NCBI GenBank assembly: GCA_903919615.1 | Contig: CAIXIX010000070.1 | Location: 1-56,071 of the forward strand | Length of the DNA: 56,071 bases | Reading direction: 5' to 3' | From: an uncultured Chthonomonas sp. | GTDB lineage: Bacteria > Armatimonadota > Chthonomonadetes > Chthonomonadales > Chthonomonadaceae | Part shown: in pieces, positions 18,212 to 27,369 of the stretch | Position numbering within the stretch: position 1 is the first letter of the stretch | Layout of the letters: the number at the start of each line of letters is the position of its first letter | Translations under genes and position numbers: made by a program | Notes under the pieces: model-generated | Database searches by the model: none | Told to the model about the DNA's origin: nothing | What the model saw: only the letters and a program-made list of their open reading frames with translations

Positions 18212-19859
18212 CGTCGACGTCAATACTTTCAGCAGATGGCACCGGCGACAGTCCAGGCATTGTCATTATGTCTCCCGCAAGAGCCACAATGAATCCTGCA
18301 CCAGCGCTAGGCGTTAGAGATTTGATCGTTATCTTGAAACCTGTGGGCGCGCCACCAGCCTTAGGGTCATCGCTAAACGAATACTGCGTCTTCGCGATAC
18401 AAACTCGCAATCCGCCCAATCCATTCGTTTCAAGCCATTTCCGCTGTGCGTCTGCCTCCGCAGTAAGTACGACGCCGTCCGCGCCATATACCTTGGTGGC
18501 AACTGCATTCAGCTTATCTAGAATCGGCTGAGTTGCATCGTATGCAGGGGCAAATTCGTTAGGTTTATCAAGAGCATCCAGAACTGCCTCGGCAAGTTTA
18601 ACGCCACCAGCCCCACCTTCGCCCCACACGCTGCAAAATGCGATGCTCCAGCCGCGAGATGCCGCATGTTCGAGCACCGCAGCGGTCTCAGCCTCTGTAT
18701 CGCTGCTGAAATGGTTGACGGCAACAACGAAAGGAGCTCCCATCTGTTCAACATTGGCTGCATGGCGATCGAGATTTGAAAGTCCCCGCTTTACAGCGTC
18801 TACGTTTTCCGCATCAAGCCGTTTCTTGTTTACCCCGCCGTGCATCTTAAGCGCACGAATGGTCGCAACCAAAACTACCGCATCGGGCGGAAGGCCCGCA
18901 GACGGGGCGACGATATCGCAGTACTTCTCGAATCCTAGATCGGAGCCGAAACCAGCCTCTGTCACCACGATATCACCCATGGCCTGCGCCAACTTGGTCG
19001 CGAGTGCGCTGCTGCAGCCATGCGCGATGTTGCCAAACGGTCCGCCATGCACAAGAGCCGGCGTGTTCTCCAATGTCTGGACGATATTGGGCTTCAACGC
19101 ATCAAGCAAAATCGCAGTCATTGCGCCATTTGCCTTGAGCTGGGCGGCGGTAACGGGAGCGCCATCTAGATCGCGCCCAACAATGATGCGCCCGAGGCGG
19201 TCTCGCAACTCTGCGATACTGTTGCTCAAACACAGGATGGCCATTACCTCGGAAGCAACCGTGATCGAATACCCGGATTCGCGAGGCACACCTCCGGTCT
19301 TACCGCCAAGACCGATAACGATCTGACGCAAAGCACGATCGTTCATATCGACGACACGCTTGAAACCGATTGTTCTTGAATCGATTCTAAGGCTGTTTCC
19401 CTGATGTAAGTGGTTATCCAGCATCGCTGCCAGCAGATTGTGTGCAGCGCTTATCGCATGCATATCCCCCGTAAAATGGAGGTTTATATCTTCCATCGGC
19501 AGCACCTGGGCATATCCGCCGCCTGCAGCCCCACCCTTGACACCGAAGACTGGCCCCATTGAAGGCTCTCGAGTCGCGGATATAGCGCGCTTACCCAGCT
19601 TGCACAATGCCTGCGCGAGGCCAATCGTGGTTGTCGTTTTCCCCTCGCCTGCAGGCGTTGGCGTAATTGCCGTGACCAGGACAATCTTGCCCTTTGGCCC
19701 TGACGTGCTGGAAAGAAGTCGACTTATTGCAGGGAATGAGATCTTTGCCTTATATCGGCCATAAAGCTCAATATCTTCTGGCCCGAGCCCTAAACTCTCC
19801 GCGATGTCCACAACAGGCAACAAAGTTGCGGACTGAGCTATTGCGAGATCTGTATTCAT
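18183..19859 (-). CDS. fhs: Formate-tetrahydrofolate ligase
   Basis: 558 residues, the usual length for Fhs. It makes 10-formyltetrahydrofolate from formate, tetrahydrofolate and ATP, feeding purine synthesis and one-carbon metabolism in the cytoplasm. The nucleotide-binding motif [12 protein letters not shown] is at 67-78. Other conserved blocks include [31 protein letters not shown] (about 109-139), [14 protein letters not shown] and [14 protein letters not shown]. The start ATG at 19859 has GGAG some 11 bases upstream. It is the first gene of the minus-strand run. Its 3' end overlaps the HEAT-repeat gene, so a metabolic enzyme leads a cluster of apparently envelope-related genes. Confidence 0.97.
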   Translation of the reverse strand: MNTDLAIAQSATLLPVVDIAESLGLGPEDIELYGRYKAKISFPAISRLLSSTSGPKGKIVLVTAITPTPAGEGKTTTTIGLAQALCKLGKRAISATREPSMGPVFGVKGGAAGGGYAQVLPMEDINLHFTGDMHAISAAHNLLAAMLDNHLHQGNSLRIDSRTIGFKRVVDMNDRALRQIVIGLGGKTGGVPRESGYSITVASEVMAILCLSNSIAELRDRLGRIIVGRDLDGAPVTAAQLKANGAMTAILLDALKPNIVQTLENTPALVHGGPFGNIAHGCSSALATKLAQAMGDIVVTEAGFGSDLGFEKYCDIVAPSAGLPPDAVVLVATIRALKMHGGVNKKRLDAENVDAVKRGLSNLDRHAANVEQMGAPFVVAVNHFSSDTEAETAAVLEHAASRGWSIAFCSVWGEGGAGGVKLAEAVLDALDKPNEFAPAYDATQPILDKLNAVATKVYGADGVVLTAEADAQRKWLETNGLGGLRVCIAKTQYSFSDDPKAGGAPTGFKITIKSLTPSAGAGFIVALAGDIMTMPGLSPVPSAESIDVDDDGRIIGLF

Positions 19860-20085
19860 CTGAAACGACGCTCCATTAAGGAATTCCCAATATAACCGTA
19901 CGTTCGTCGGAAAACGAATTTACTCCTGCCTGCTGCAATCTCGCACATCGCGAAAGCTATGCGTTGACTTCATCTCATTTTGAGAAAAAGTTACGCTTCG
20001 GCGAACTGCCTTTGTCTTACAAACTCACTAACCGACTAACTCACTCATATTTGGCTGCCGCTATGGTGCTTTATGTCTGACTCAT

Positions 20086-20682
20086 TCATAGTGAACGTAT
20101 TGCTGCTGCGGCAAACTGTGCAGTACGATCGAAATCGGAGTCGCCACGAATGATTAGGTCCGCGTACTCGCGAGACGGCTCAACGAACTGGTTATGACCG
20201 ACACGAGCACATTCACGATAGTATGTTGAGATCCACTCTGGATCCGTGCTGCCTCGGCCGCCTTTTGTATCCCTAAGCAGCCGGCGCAGTGCCCGAATAT
20301 CTGCATCGAGTTCAATGAAGATCTTAAGATCAAGTATCTCACGTAACTCCGGTATCTGCAGAGTCATGAGACCTTCAACAATCACGACATCCGGCGCATC
20401 TTCTGCGGAAACGAGAATCTTCAGGTCTGCAATTAGCCGGTCATTATCGGCTGAATTGGGATGGTTATTGTTTGGCAGGATCTCTCCTGAGGAGGGAGAG
20501 ACAAACAGTGGGCCACCTGGCGCTCCGCGGTAAAAATATCGATCCATACCTATGATTTCAACTGTTAACGCCGGATACTCCCGATCGAAATGGCTCTTTA
20601 GAGCCGCAGTAAACGTAGTTTTGCCGGAAGCAGAGCCTCCGGCAATTCCAACGAGAGTACATTTTGCACGCTTACACGGCAT
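20086..20682 (-). CDS. udk: Uridine kinase-like P-loop kinase
   Basis: About 198 residues. The P-loop is GGSASGKTTF near the N-terminus, followed by the PRK/uridine kinase pattern of GMDRYFYRG, NHPNSADNDRLIADL, VVIVEGLMTLQ and the arginine-rich lid RALRRLLRDTKGGRG. Uridine kinase phosphorylates uridine or cytidine for pyrimidine salvage; distantly related members act on other small molecules. I chose the ATG at 20682, with AGGTG six bases upstream. A GTG at 20691 would overlap the upstream stop. It forms an operon with the secreted protein and the zinc-ribbon protein upstream, an unexpected pairing for nucleoside salvage. Confidence 0.8.
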   Translation of the reverse strand: MPCKRAKCTLVGIAGGSASGKTTFTAALKSHFDREYPALTVEIIGMDRYFYRGAPGGPLFVSPSSGEILPNNNHPNSADNDRLIADLKILVSAEDAPDVVIVEGLMTLQIPELREILDLKIFIELDADIRALRRLLRDTKGGRGSTDPEWISTYYRECARVGHNQFVEPSREYADLIIRGDSDFDRTAQFAAAAIRSL

Positions 20683-20687
20683 CGGAC

Positions 20688-21830
20688 TCACCTATCCTGC
20701 TGATAAAAATAGAGATGCCCCTCCGTGTCCTTGTTTTCCGATGTTAGAACGAGGATACCGACTTTGCCATCATTTTTCGGTTCACCTATTCGCACATCGA
20801 GGAGGTGGCCAGGCAGAGAATCACTCCGCCAATCCTCTTCGAAATCATCCATTGTTAGCTGCCAGAATGACTTGCCTCTGCTGGCAAATTTCGGAACATA
20901 AACCACAAGCCTGTCACCGGTTGAAGCAGCTGGGTTCTGATCTGTAGGCGCTGCGCTTCCGCGGGCCACGCCGATCATCCACTTGTACTTACCGTCCCAA
21001 ATCGATTGTACATACCTTATGCCTGGCGCAAGGGTCATTTTTTCAGCGCCAGGAAATATCTGAAGCCCAGCACCGTGCCGCGCATATCCACCTCCTGTGG
21101 TCGGCGCGCCTTCGGCGCTCGGCTGTGCCCGGTTTAAGCCAATCTCGTAAGATGTTGCAGAGTCACCGGTACCGCATATTACGCGATCGTCGAGTTCTTG
21201 CTCCCCAAGTACGAGACCCATACGCGGATCTAAGGGCGTTGGGTAGAGCTTTGCAAGGGCTCCCTTTTGCCACACGTAGACGCCGTCGGTTGATACGACT
21301 TGAATTGGCGGGAGCGTCTGTCCGTTAAATACGTTCGGGGTAACAGGTCGCGGGGCAGCAGTTCCATTTACTGGCGGGCGGCCAACTGTCGACGGTCTAT
21401 CAAAGGGAGAGTGATCCTGCGGCGATACATGCGACGAACGAAATTTGCCTGCCATCAAGAAATCGATCGACTGGCCTCGGACATCAAGTCGCCCGTCCGA
21501 AGAAAACCTGAGGCCATCCCAATGCAATACGAGCAGAGCACGGCCTCCTTCGTTCGCATTATCCGATGGCTGAAGAACGATAAGGTTATTGCGCTTCGTA
21601 TCCGTAACCGGACCGACGTCGATTAATCGAGCCGGCCGTTCAAGTTGATAATCCCAGATTTTGCTAAAGCTGATGGTAATGAGATTGCGGCCGGCTGTGG
21701 ATGTCTGTTGCCTGGCTCTCACCTGACTCAAGGCATCTATCCGCGGAACGAACACGCAACTAAATATAGCAATGACCACGAAGGCCTTAGTGGGCCCTCT
21801 ACTCGTCCGCTTTGTGAAAGACATTTGCAA
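20688..21830 (-). CDS. Secreted or anchored protein of unknown function
   Basis: About 380 residues with a basic N-terminus and a hydrophobic segment AFVVIAIFSCVFV (about 16-28), consistent with a signal peptide or anchor. The body is beta-rich with a Pro/Gly linker near 150-185 and repeated motifs of the type ALLVLHWDGLRF, DGVYVWQKGALAKLYP, GKVGILVLTSENK. These suggest a beta-propeller or FG-GAP-like fold, but no family is recognised. Start at the TTG (21830) or ATG (21824) with AGGGTGG upstream. It overlaps the zinc-ribbon gene by 26-32 bases and the kinase gene lies at its 3' end, so the three are translated together. Confidence 0.6.
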   Translation of the reverse strand: MQMSFTKRTSRGPTKAFVVIAIFSCVFVPRIDALSQVRARQQTSTAGRNLITISFSKIWDYQLERPARLIDVGPVTDTKRNNLIVLQPSDNANEGGRALLVLHWDGLRFSSDGRLDVRGQSIDFLMAGKFRSSHVSPQDHSPFDRPSTVGRPPVNGTAAPRPVTPNVFNGQTLPPIQVVSTDGVYVWQKGALAKLYPTPLDPRMGLVLGEQELDDRVICGTGDSATSYEIGLNRAQPSAEGAPTTGGGYARHGAGLQIFPGAEKMTLAPGIRYVQSIWDGKYKWMIGVARGSAAPTDQNPAASTGDRLVVYVPKFASRGKSFWQLTMDDFEEDWRSDSLPGHLLDVRIGEPKNDGKVGILVLTSENKDTEGHLYFYQQDR

Positions 21831-23742
21831 TATACCACCCTGCCATCGCCAGAAGTGAAGTCCAGCTTGTGAAAATGTTCGCGGGAAGAGAGATAGAATC
21901 TTCCGGGTTGGTCGCTGGGGGGGGCGTTATCCAGGGTGGATTCAGAATCATCATCGAGAATCCATGTCCGGCGCTCAGCTCCATTACGCCTCGAGAGAAA
22001 AGAGCCACTCCGAGAAGAGCCAGAACTGAGACATTAGCTTCCTGTCGCAATAGACAGATTACGGTATAGATTACCAGACCAACGGCTGGGCCAAACACGA
22101 GTGAAAGGATCAGCAGCCAAACGGCATCATCTGCGTCCTCATCCTGCCACGGGATAAGGTGGAAAACCGGCAAAAACATTCCGCCAAAGAAGGTTGCGAA
22201 GCACAACGGCGCCACGTACGCGGTTGGGAAGAAGCCCGCTGTGAGACCGCAGACGAGAAGTACTCCGGCATACGAAAGCAGATACTTAAGCAGCAGAGGC
22301 CCAAGATCCTCTGTTGGCTCATCCCAGTGGAAGATAATTGGCGGAGCAGTAGAACCCGGAATCGGGGGCGCAGAGGTTACTTCTCCGGCAGGATTATAGT
22401 GAAAACCTGAGATCGAGTCAACCATCGTATCCGAATAGTACTTTGAATGCACCAATCCAAGGCTGGCAGTCATCGCAGCCTGAGCATGCATCTGCTGAAT
22501 ACTTGGGATCGAAGGCTTGTTTGATGCCGCTACGCCGCTCGCTAGTCCGCCTACCTCTTCGACCTCCGCTTCGGCGTGCGGCTGATCCGCTTGCTGATAC
22601 GGCTGTGTGGGAGCGGCCAAAGGCTGTTGTGTAGGCGCAGAGCGTCGACCGCCCACCCCTCTCGACATCTGTTGCGTGGGCTGAATCGGCGCAGGCGGCG
22701 TCGGGTGTTCGTGCTGTTCCTGCGGCGCATTACGGCTGGCAGCTTGTTGCCGTGCAGAGACCGCCGGCGGCGCAGCGGCAGGCGGGGGCGGAGCCTGAGC
22801 TCTCTGTTGGGCACCAGGCAGTGGCTGCTGCCTCGAGTTCGGAGGCGACTGCTGCGGATATGCAGGCTGAACTGGCGGCGGAGGCGCCGGGCGCGAATCC
22901 AAAGGTGCGGAACGCTGTGGAATTGGCTGTCCCAGTGGCGATCGCGGCGCGGGGCCTCGCGGCGCGGGAGGCGCGGGAACGCGCGCTCCAGGCTCCATGG
23001 TCGGCTGGTGCGCAAGCGGCGGCAAATCTGAGTCAACTTCACCAAGAGGCTGCGGGGCCGTGCGTGGAACCGGCGCTGCAGGGCCTGGCGCATGCCTTAC
23101 GATTGGAGCAGGCGGCGTCTTTGCAACGGGCGGCGTTGGAGTTACAGGCTGGGCAGGTTGGTGCGCATCTACCGGCGCCTGCTGCTGTGCAGGTGATGAA
23201 ATTGGGGCCGGCCCACGTCGAATTACCGGCGGGGGCGAAGCCGCAGGAGGTGGCGCAGATGGCGCTGCCGTCTGGGAACCCGGAGGCGGCTGAACAGGAG
23301 CAGTTCTGTAAGTAGGCGGCGGCGGGGGCGCGGCAGCACGAGGTCCAGACGCAGGAGGAGGCGTCGGCTGCGCTGAAGGCGGCACGGGCCGACCTCGAAC
23401 ACCGATGATTGGCCGCGCTACTCCAGGTGCAGAAGCTGCTGGCGGAATAGAGTTTGGCGGCTCCGGAGCCACGCGCACAGGAGCGGGTGTCGGATCGGGT
23501 GGCGCCGTCTGCCAGGGAGCCGCAATCTCAGGCTCGTCCTCTTCAGGTTCTGGCCCCGTGAGCGGAACATGCGGCGCCGACCTGACGATAGGGCGTGGCG
23601 CCGCACCCCTGTTCGACGGCGGTGGCGGTGGAGCAGTCGTGGACCGGGTTCCAGCTTCGCCCGTTGCGGCAGTGAGAGGATGGCGACACCAACTGCACAC
23701 GTTGGGTGTCGTGCTCTCCATGCCACAATGCTTACAAAACAT
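21799..23742 (-). CDS. Zinc-ribbon, proline-rich membrane protein
   Basis: 647 residues from the ATG at 23742, which has GGAGGAT seven bases upstream; the frame is open further upstream but lacks such a site. A CxxC...CxxC zinc ribbon (CKHCGM ... CSWCRH) occupies residues about 3-20. Residues about 30-390 are low-complexity Pro/Ala/Gln/Arg, probably disordered. The C-terminal about 170 residues hold four to five hydrophobic segments (YLLSYAGVLLVCGLTAGFF, ATFFGGMFLPVFHLI, WLLILSLVFGPAVGLVIYTVI, VLALLGVALF, and a final one). Zinc-ribbon plus proline-rich plus membrane architecture is common among uncharacterised proteins of Planctomycetota and Armatimonadota. Function is unknown. It has a consensus promoter and a roughly 150-base leader. 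Confidence 0.7.
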   Translation of the reverse strand: MFCKHCGMESTTPNVCSWCRHPLTAATGEAGTRSTTAPPPPPSNRGAAPRPIVRSAPHVPLTGPEPEEDEPEIAAPWQTAPPDPTPAPVRVAPEPPNSIPPAASAPGVARPIIGVRGRPVPPSAQPTPPPASGPRAAAPPPPPTYRTAPVQPPPGSQTAAPSAPPPAASPPPVIRRGPAPISSPAQQQAPVDAHQPAQPVTPTPPVAKTPPAPIVRHAPGPAAPVPRTAPQPLGEVDSDLPPLAHQPTMEPGARVPAPPAPRGPAPRSPLGQPIPQRSAPLDSRPAPPPPVQPAYPQQSPPNSRQQPLPGAQQRAQAPPPPAAAPPAVSARQQAASRNAPQEQHEHPTPPAPIQPTQQMSRGVGGRRSAPTQQPLAAPTQPYQQADQPHAEAEVEEVGGLASGVAASNKPSIPSIQQMHAQAAMTASLGLVHSKYYSDTMVDSISGFHYNPAGEVTSAPPIPGSTAPPIIFHWDEPTEDLGPLLLKYLLSYAGVLLVCGLTAGFFPTAYVAPLCFATFFGGMFLPVFHLIPWQDEDADDAVWLLILSLVFGPAVGLVIYTVICLLRQEANVSVLALLGVALFSRGVMELSAGHGFSMMILNPPWITPPPATNPEDSISLPANIFTSWTSLLAMAGWYIANVFHKADE

Positions 23743-24257
23743 CGGAACGATCCTCCGTCCTGTTGCGACCGCGGCCTCTCCAGACAAGAGAGAAATGATT
23801 GCATTGGTTGTTCCCACACTCAAGGGAACGTCCGGAACAGACCGCAAAATTGGAAGGGCGCAGTTCGGCTATCGAACAGGACATAGTACTCAGAACCCTA
23901 TTATAAGATGATGTGAAACGGTTGTCAACGCACACGCGGGACTGTATCGGTCAAAACCTGCCGACAGCCGCATGGGAATTGCGAAAAAATGCCAGATGGC
24001 CGTAACGGCATCCAATATAGCTACTAGAATACCGTATCTCGTCCGATTTCCACAGCACGTGCTCATCAGTGACACTTCTCTGCTATCTGGACGCCTCACA
24101 ATGCCTTTTCGGTTCCATATGGCACTGTCTTATCGGCACCGACCTTATACGATCACAACGCGGCAGGCGCTGCACACGGCGCCATTGCGGAACGAAACAT
24201 GAAGAAGGGCCGTTTAATAATATTCCAGCTTGACTATGCCTGTGCCATAATCGCAGC
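23743..24257. other. Divergent intergenic region with a structured leader
   Basis: About 515 bases with no credible gene. The left part is the leader of the zinc-ribbon gene and carries two short perfect stems: GTTCCC/GGGAAC (23810-23829) and GTTCG/CGAAC (23863-23877). The sigma-70 promoter sits at 23900-23928. The remaining roughly 330 bases ahead of the AddB-like gene show no clear promoter or hairpin. Confidence 0.55.
23900..23928 (-). promoter_or_regulatory. Consensus sigma-70 promoter of the zinc-ribbon operon
   Basis: On the minus strand TTGACA (23923-23928) and TATAAT (23900-23905) are separated by exactly 17 bases, a perfect match to the bacterial consensus. Transcription would begin near 23893, giving a leader of about 150 bases before the ATG at 23742. 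The promoter probably drives all three genes down to 20086. Confidence 0.75.
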
Positions 24258-27200
24258 ATGGAGCCATCTGACTATAATCATTCGGCAAGTCGCGTCGTTG
24301 AACCTGCAAAAATTCTGCTTATTTGCGGTCCAGCGCGCTCCGGCAAGTCAAACAGAGCCATTGAGTTCGCGATATCGGTTCCACGTGGGGAACGTGGGCT
24401 GGTAGTATTGCCATCAGAACCTACTGCCGTAAGAATTCTCGAATATGCTCGGCATCTGGTTAGGAATCACCAGATCGGCTCTTGCTCCGAACGCTTACAT
24501 GCGGTTTCGATGCGCGATCTTGTTCATGAAATCTGTCGCGAGTCTCCCCGAAAAGGCCATAGGATCGGTGCTTCGGCGCAGAGTTTAATTCTCGCTGAAC
24601 TCTCGGTTCGCCGATCGGGAACGAGAGTCCTTACCAACGATGCCTACGCAAGCTCGGGTTACGCTGCTGCGCTGCAATCAGCGATCCGGCACCTGAAACT
24701 CTCCGCATGTTCACCCGACGCAGTCAGCGTTGCTATAAGCAAGGCTACTGCAAAACACGCTGACGTCACGAGGTTTCAAACTCACCACGCGCAGGACCTT
24801 GTAGAGATGTACGGAGTTTATCAAGAATTCCTTTCATCTAAGAATCTGTATGATGAGGCGGATGAGATCCTGCACGCGATTCGTTCGCTGTCGACCGCAT
24901 CTAGCAGAACACCCTTCGGTGCGAGCCGAATCGCATTTGATTGTTTCCACGACCTGACACCGGCGGAAATTGGGCTTCTGAAGGGGCTGGTTAATCGCCT
25001 TACCCGCATCACCGCAACGCCCATTGCGGCGACGATTACGATTGATGAGGCCAGGCCCGTTCTGTCTGCCTCGTCTATCGCACTTCGCGATCGAATCCAG
25101 ACCACGGTGCCCACACGGATCGAGAATCGGCCACCGCAACAGCCGGCCGCGAATAATCTAGGCAAGCTGGCGCAATCGATGTATTCGAGCGTCAGTGCAC
25201 CCGTATCATCAGCGCAACCCACATCTGACGACAGTGTGTTGATGATTAGCGCTCCAGATATCCTATCGGAACTAGAGGAGATTGCGCGTCAGTTTACTGA
25301 TGCCGCGAAATTGCTGTCGACTGGATGGGGCAGTTTCGCGCTCGTAACGGATAGACCAGAGGATTACAGGTATGCAGCGCCGGCCGCATTCCGACCATTC
25401 GGAATCCCCATCTGCTGCCTGCATACAGAACCCCTAAACAAACAGCCGCTCATTGCGACCGTCTTGAACCTGATGGATGTCTATGTTTCCAACTGGAAGC
25501 GATCCTCCGTGGTTTCTCTGTTACGCCGCAACACCCTCATGACGAATCCCGAGTTTGCGTGTGAAATCGTTGCGGCTGCAGACAGGCACGGTGCATGGTC
25601 AGGAGATGCAGTATGGCGGCAGATAGTTAAGAGCCACGAGCTGACGAAAGATCCGTCCGACTGGATTGAACGGTTCCTTGGCTGGCAGCAGATGATTGCG
25701 TCGTTCGGTTTAACATCTGACATACGCGGTAAGCACATTTCCGATGCAATACGTAAAATCGCAGAATGTTCGTCTCAATCAAAGTCCGACGGTGTCGACC
25801 TGGAGCCTGTTCTTAAGCGATTTGAAGCGGTGCTTGCAACTCTAACAAACATTGAGCGCTCCCTGGAGACCACACCTGTAGACTTCGAAAAGTATGTCGT
25901 GCGGCTGCACCGCTTGTGCAGTGAAGCGCGTCAGCCGCAGGGCTTGCCGAATGAAGAGACTGTGCTAATTGTCACGCCCGCGGAAGCGCAATTGATGGAT
26001 ATCCGAGTTGCCGCAGTGGTAGGACAGGTAGAGCGAGGCAAGAGCAGTATTTCTGCAACGGGTCAATTCCTTCCGCTCAGAGTTCAGTCCGAGTTAACGG
26101 ATCTCGCATCGTTTCACAGTGATGACGACATTACGCGCGCCAATTGGTCCCGATTTCAGTGCTATTTGAGTGTATCAGCACCCTCGCATCAGCTCATCAT
26201 CTCGTATCCACGTGTAATGCACAATTCCGATAGCATTCCATCGTTCTGGCTAGACGAAGTACGCAATTGCATCCCGCCAGTCGAGCAGGTCGCACAGCTG
26301 GGCTGGGTCCCATCAGTCCGATATGGCAGCCCTGCCAAATATGACAATCGGTTCACTCTTACAGAAGATGACCTGGTCGCTGATGCAAGTACAGAGCAGT
26401 TGTGCATTACGGTGCAAGAGTTAATCGCATATGCAGAATGTCCTTTTAGTTTCCTTTTGAAGCATAGGCTGGGTCTCACAGACCGATACGAGCAACGGTT
26501 CAAGGACGCGATCCAATCGGGAAGATTTGAAGAAGCTTCAGACATACTCTGGCGGTCGAATTCGATCGATGGGTCAGGCAGAGACAAACCAACAGGAATG
26601 ACCGCAGGTCATGCGATCCCACCATGGTTATGCCCAGAACATATCCCACTATTGCAGCGCCTCGTAAAGCGAGAAGTTGGCGAATCGATAGCTCGCTTAA
26701 CCGAGTTCCGTGACCGATATAGTGCGTCACGCAGTTGGAGCAGCATTTCCTTTGGACAAACTCTCGATCAGGCCAACTTCAGGAATCCAAGCCGTAATCA
26801 CGTTTTCAGTTCGGCATCCGCAGCCGAAGCGCTCAAATTGCAGTGCGGCCCCGTCGAAAACCCATTCGAGATCCGCATTGCGGGGATAATTGACCGTTTG
26901 GACTATGTGGTCTGTACAGGAGCAAGTGGATTAGTTTGTATTGTAGACAGTGACGAATCTGCTGATTTTGGACGCGTCGCACGTGGCGAGGCGACTCAGC
27001 TCGTACTCAGCATGCTGGCCGCAGAGCAGTTATTCGGCTTACCTGTTGCTATTGGCCTGTCACAGGGAATTCCCGCACAGCCCAACTTACGCCTGGTTCG
27101 AGCTCGACACGCATCGCCAAAACAGTTTGAACCGTCTGTGCATGAGCTGTCACAAGGTGACACGATTCGTGCGGTAACGAGAGAAGAGTGGGACGCATTG

Positions 27201-27362
27201 GTAGCAGCGGTCATACACTCGGCACACACAATTTCATCCGGAATCGAATCCGGCCATTTCATCCCGGGGCGCATACGCTGTTCTTCTTGCCTGCACCCAG
27301 CATTGTGCAGGACCTACGGCGTAGGACGCCACTCCCAAACCATACCTAACACCTTCGACTGA
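24258..27362 (+). CDS. AddB-like helicase-nuclease family protein with altered nuclease site
   Basis: 1034 residues. The N-terminus has a Walker A GPARSGKS (24-31) as in AddB. The C-terminus has the RecB-type nuclease framework: AECPFSF with C728, D879 in GIIDRLDYV, D897 in IVDSDES, and Q914 in EATQLVLSML. A second cysteine group C1008-x2-C1011-x5-C1017 gives, with C728, the four iron-sulphur ligands expected of AddB. The catalytic D-x-K is D897-S-D899 here, so the lysine is missing. AddB works with AddA in processing double-strand ends; no addA lies in the window. It may be an inactivated nuclease or a stand-alone variant. The start ATG is at 24258 with no strong Shine-Dalgarno. It converges with the kinase gene, seven bases away. 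Confidence 0.75.
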   Translation: MEPSDYNHSASRVVEPAKILLICGPARSGKSNRAIEFAISVPRGERGLVVLPSEPTAVRILEYARHLVRNHQIGSCSERLHAVSMRDLVHEICRESPRKGHRIGASAQSLILAELSVRRSGTRVLTNDAYASSGYAAALQSAIRHLKLSACSPDAVSVAISKATAKHADVTRFQTHHAQDLVEMYGVYQEFLSSKNLYDEADEILHAIRSLSTASSRTPFGASRIAFDCFHDLTPAEIGLLKGLVNRLTRITATPIAATITIDEARPVLSASSIALRDRIQTTVPTRIENRPPQQPAANNLGKLAQSMYSSVSAPVSSAQPTSDDSVLMISAPDILSELEEIARQFTDAAKLLSTGWGSFALVTDRPEDYRYAAPAAFRPFGIPICCLHTEPLNKQPLIATVLNLMDVYVSNWKRSSVVSLLRRNTLMTNPEFACEIVAAADRHGAWSGDAVWRQIVKSHELTKDPSDWIERFLGWQQMIASFGLTSDIRGKHISDAIRKIAECSSQSKSDGVDLEPVLKRFEAVLATLTNIERSLETTPVDFEKYVVRLHRLCSEARQPQGLPNEETVLIVTPAEAQLMDIRVAAVVGQVERGKSSISATGQFLPLRVQSELTDLASFHSDDDITRANWSRFQCYLSVSAPSHQLIISYPRVMHNSDSIPSFWLDEVRNCIPPVEQVAQLGWVPSVRYGSPAKYDNRFTLTEDDLVADASTEQLCITVQELIAYAECPFSFLLKHRLGLTDRYEQRFKDAIQSGRFEEASDILWRSNSIDGSGRDKPTGMTAGHAIPPWLCPEHIPLLQRLVKREVGESIARLTEFRDRYSASRSWSSISFGQTLDQANFRNPSRNHVFSSASAAEALKLQCGPVENPFEIRIAGIIDRLDYVVCTGASGLVCIVDSDESADFGRVARGEATQLVLSMLAAEQLFGLPVAIGLSQGIPAQPNLRLVRARHASPKQFEPSVHELSQGDTIRAVTREEWDALVAAVIHSAHTISSGIESGHFIPGRIRCSSCLHPALCRTYGVGRHSQTIPNTFD

Positions 27363-27369
27363 GCACGCC

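Noticed and set aside
22551-23315. Long arginine- and alanine-rich frames in other phases and on the opposite strand
   Set aside because: They are by-products of the Pro/Ala/Gln low-complexity region of the zinc-ribbon protein.
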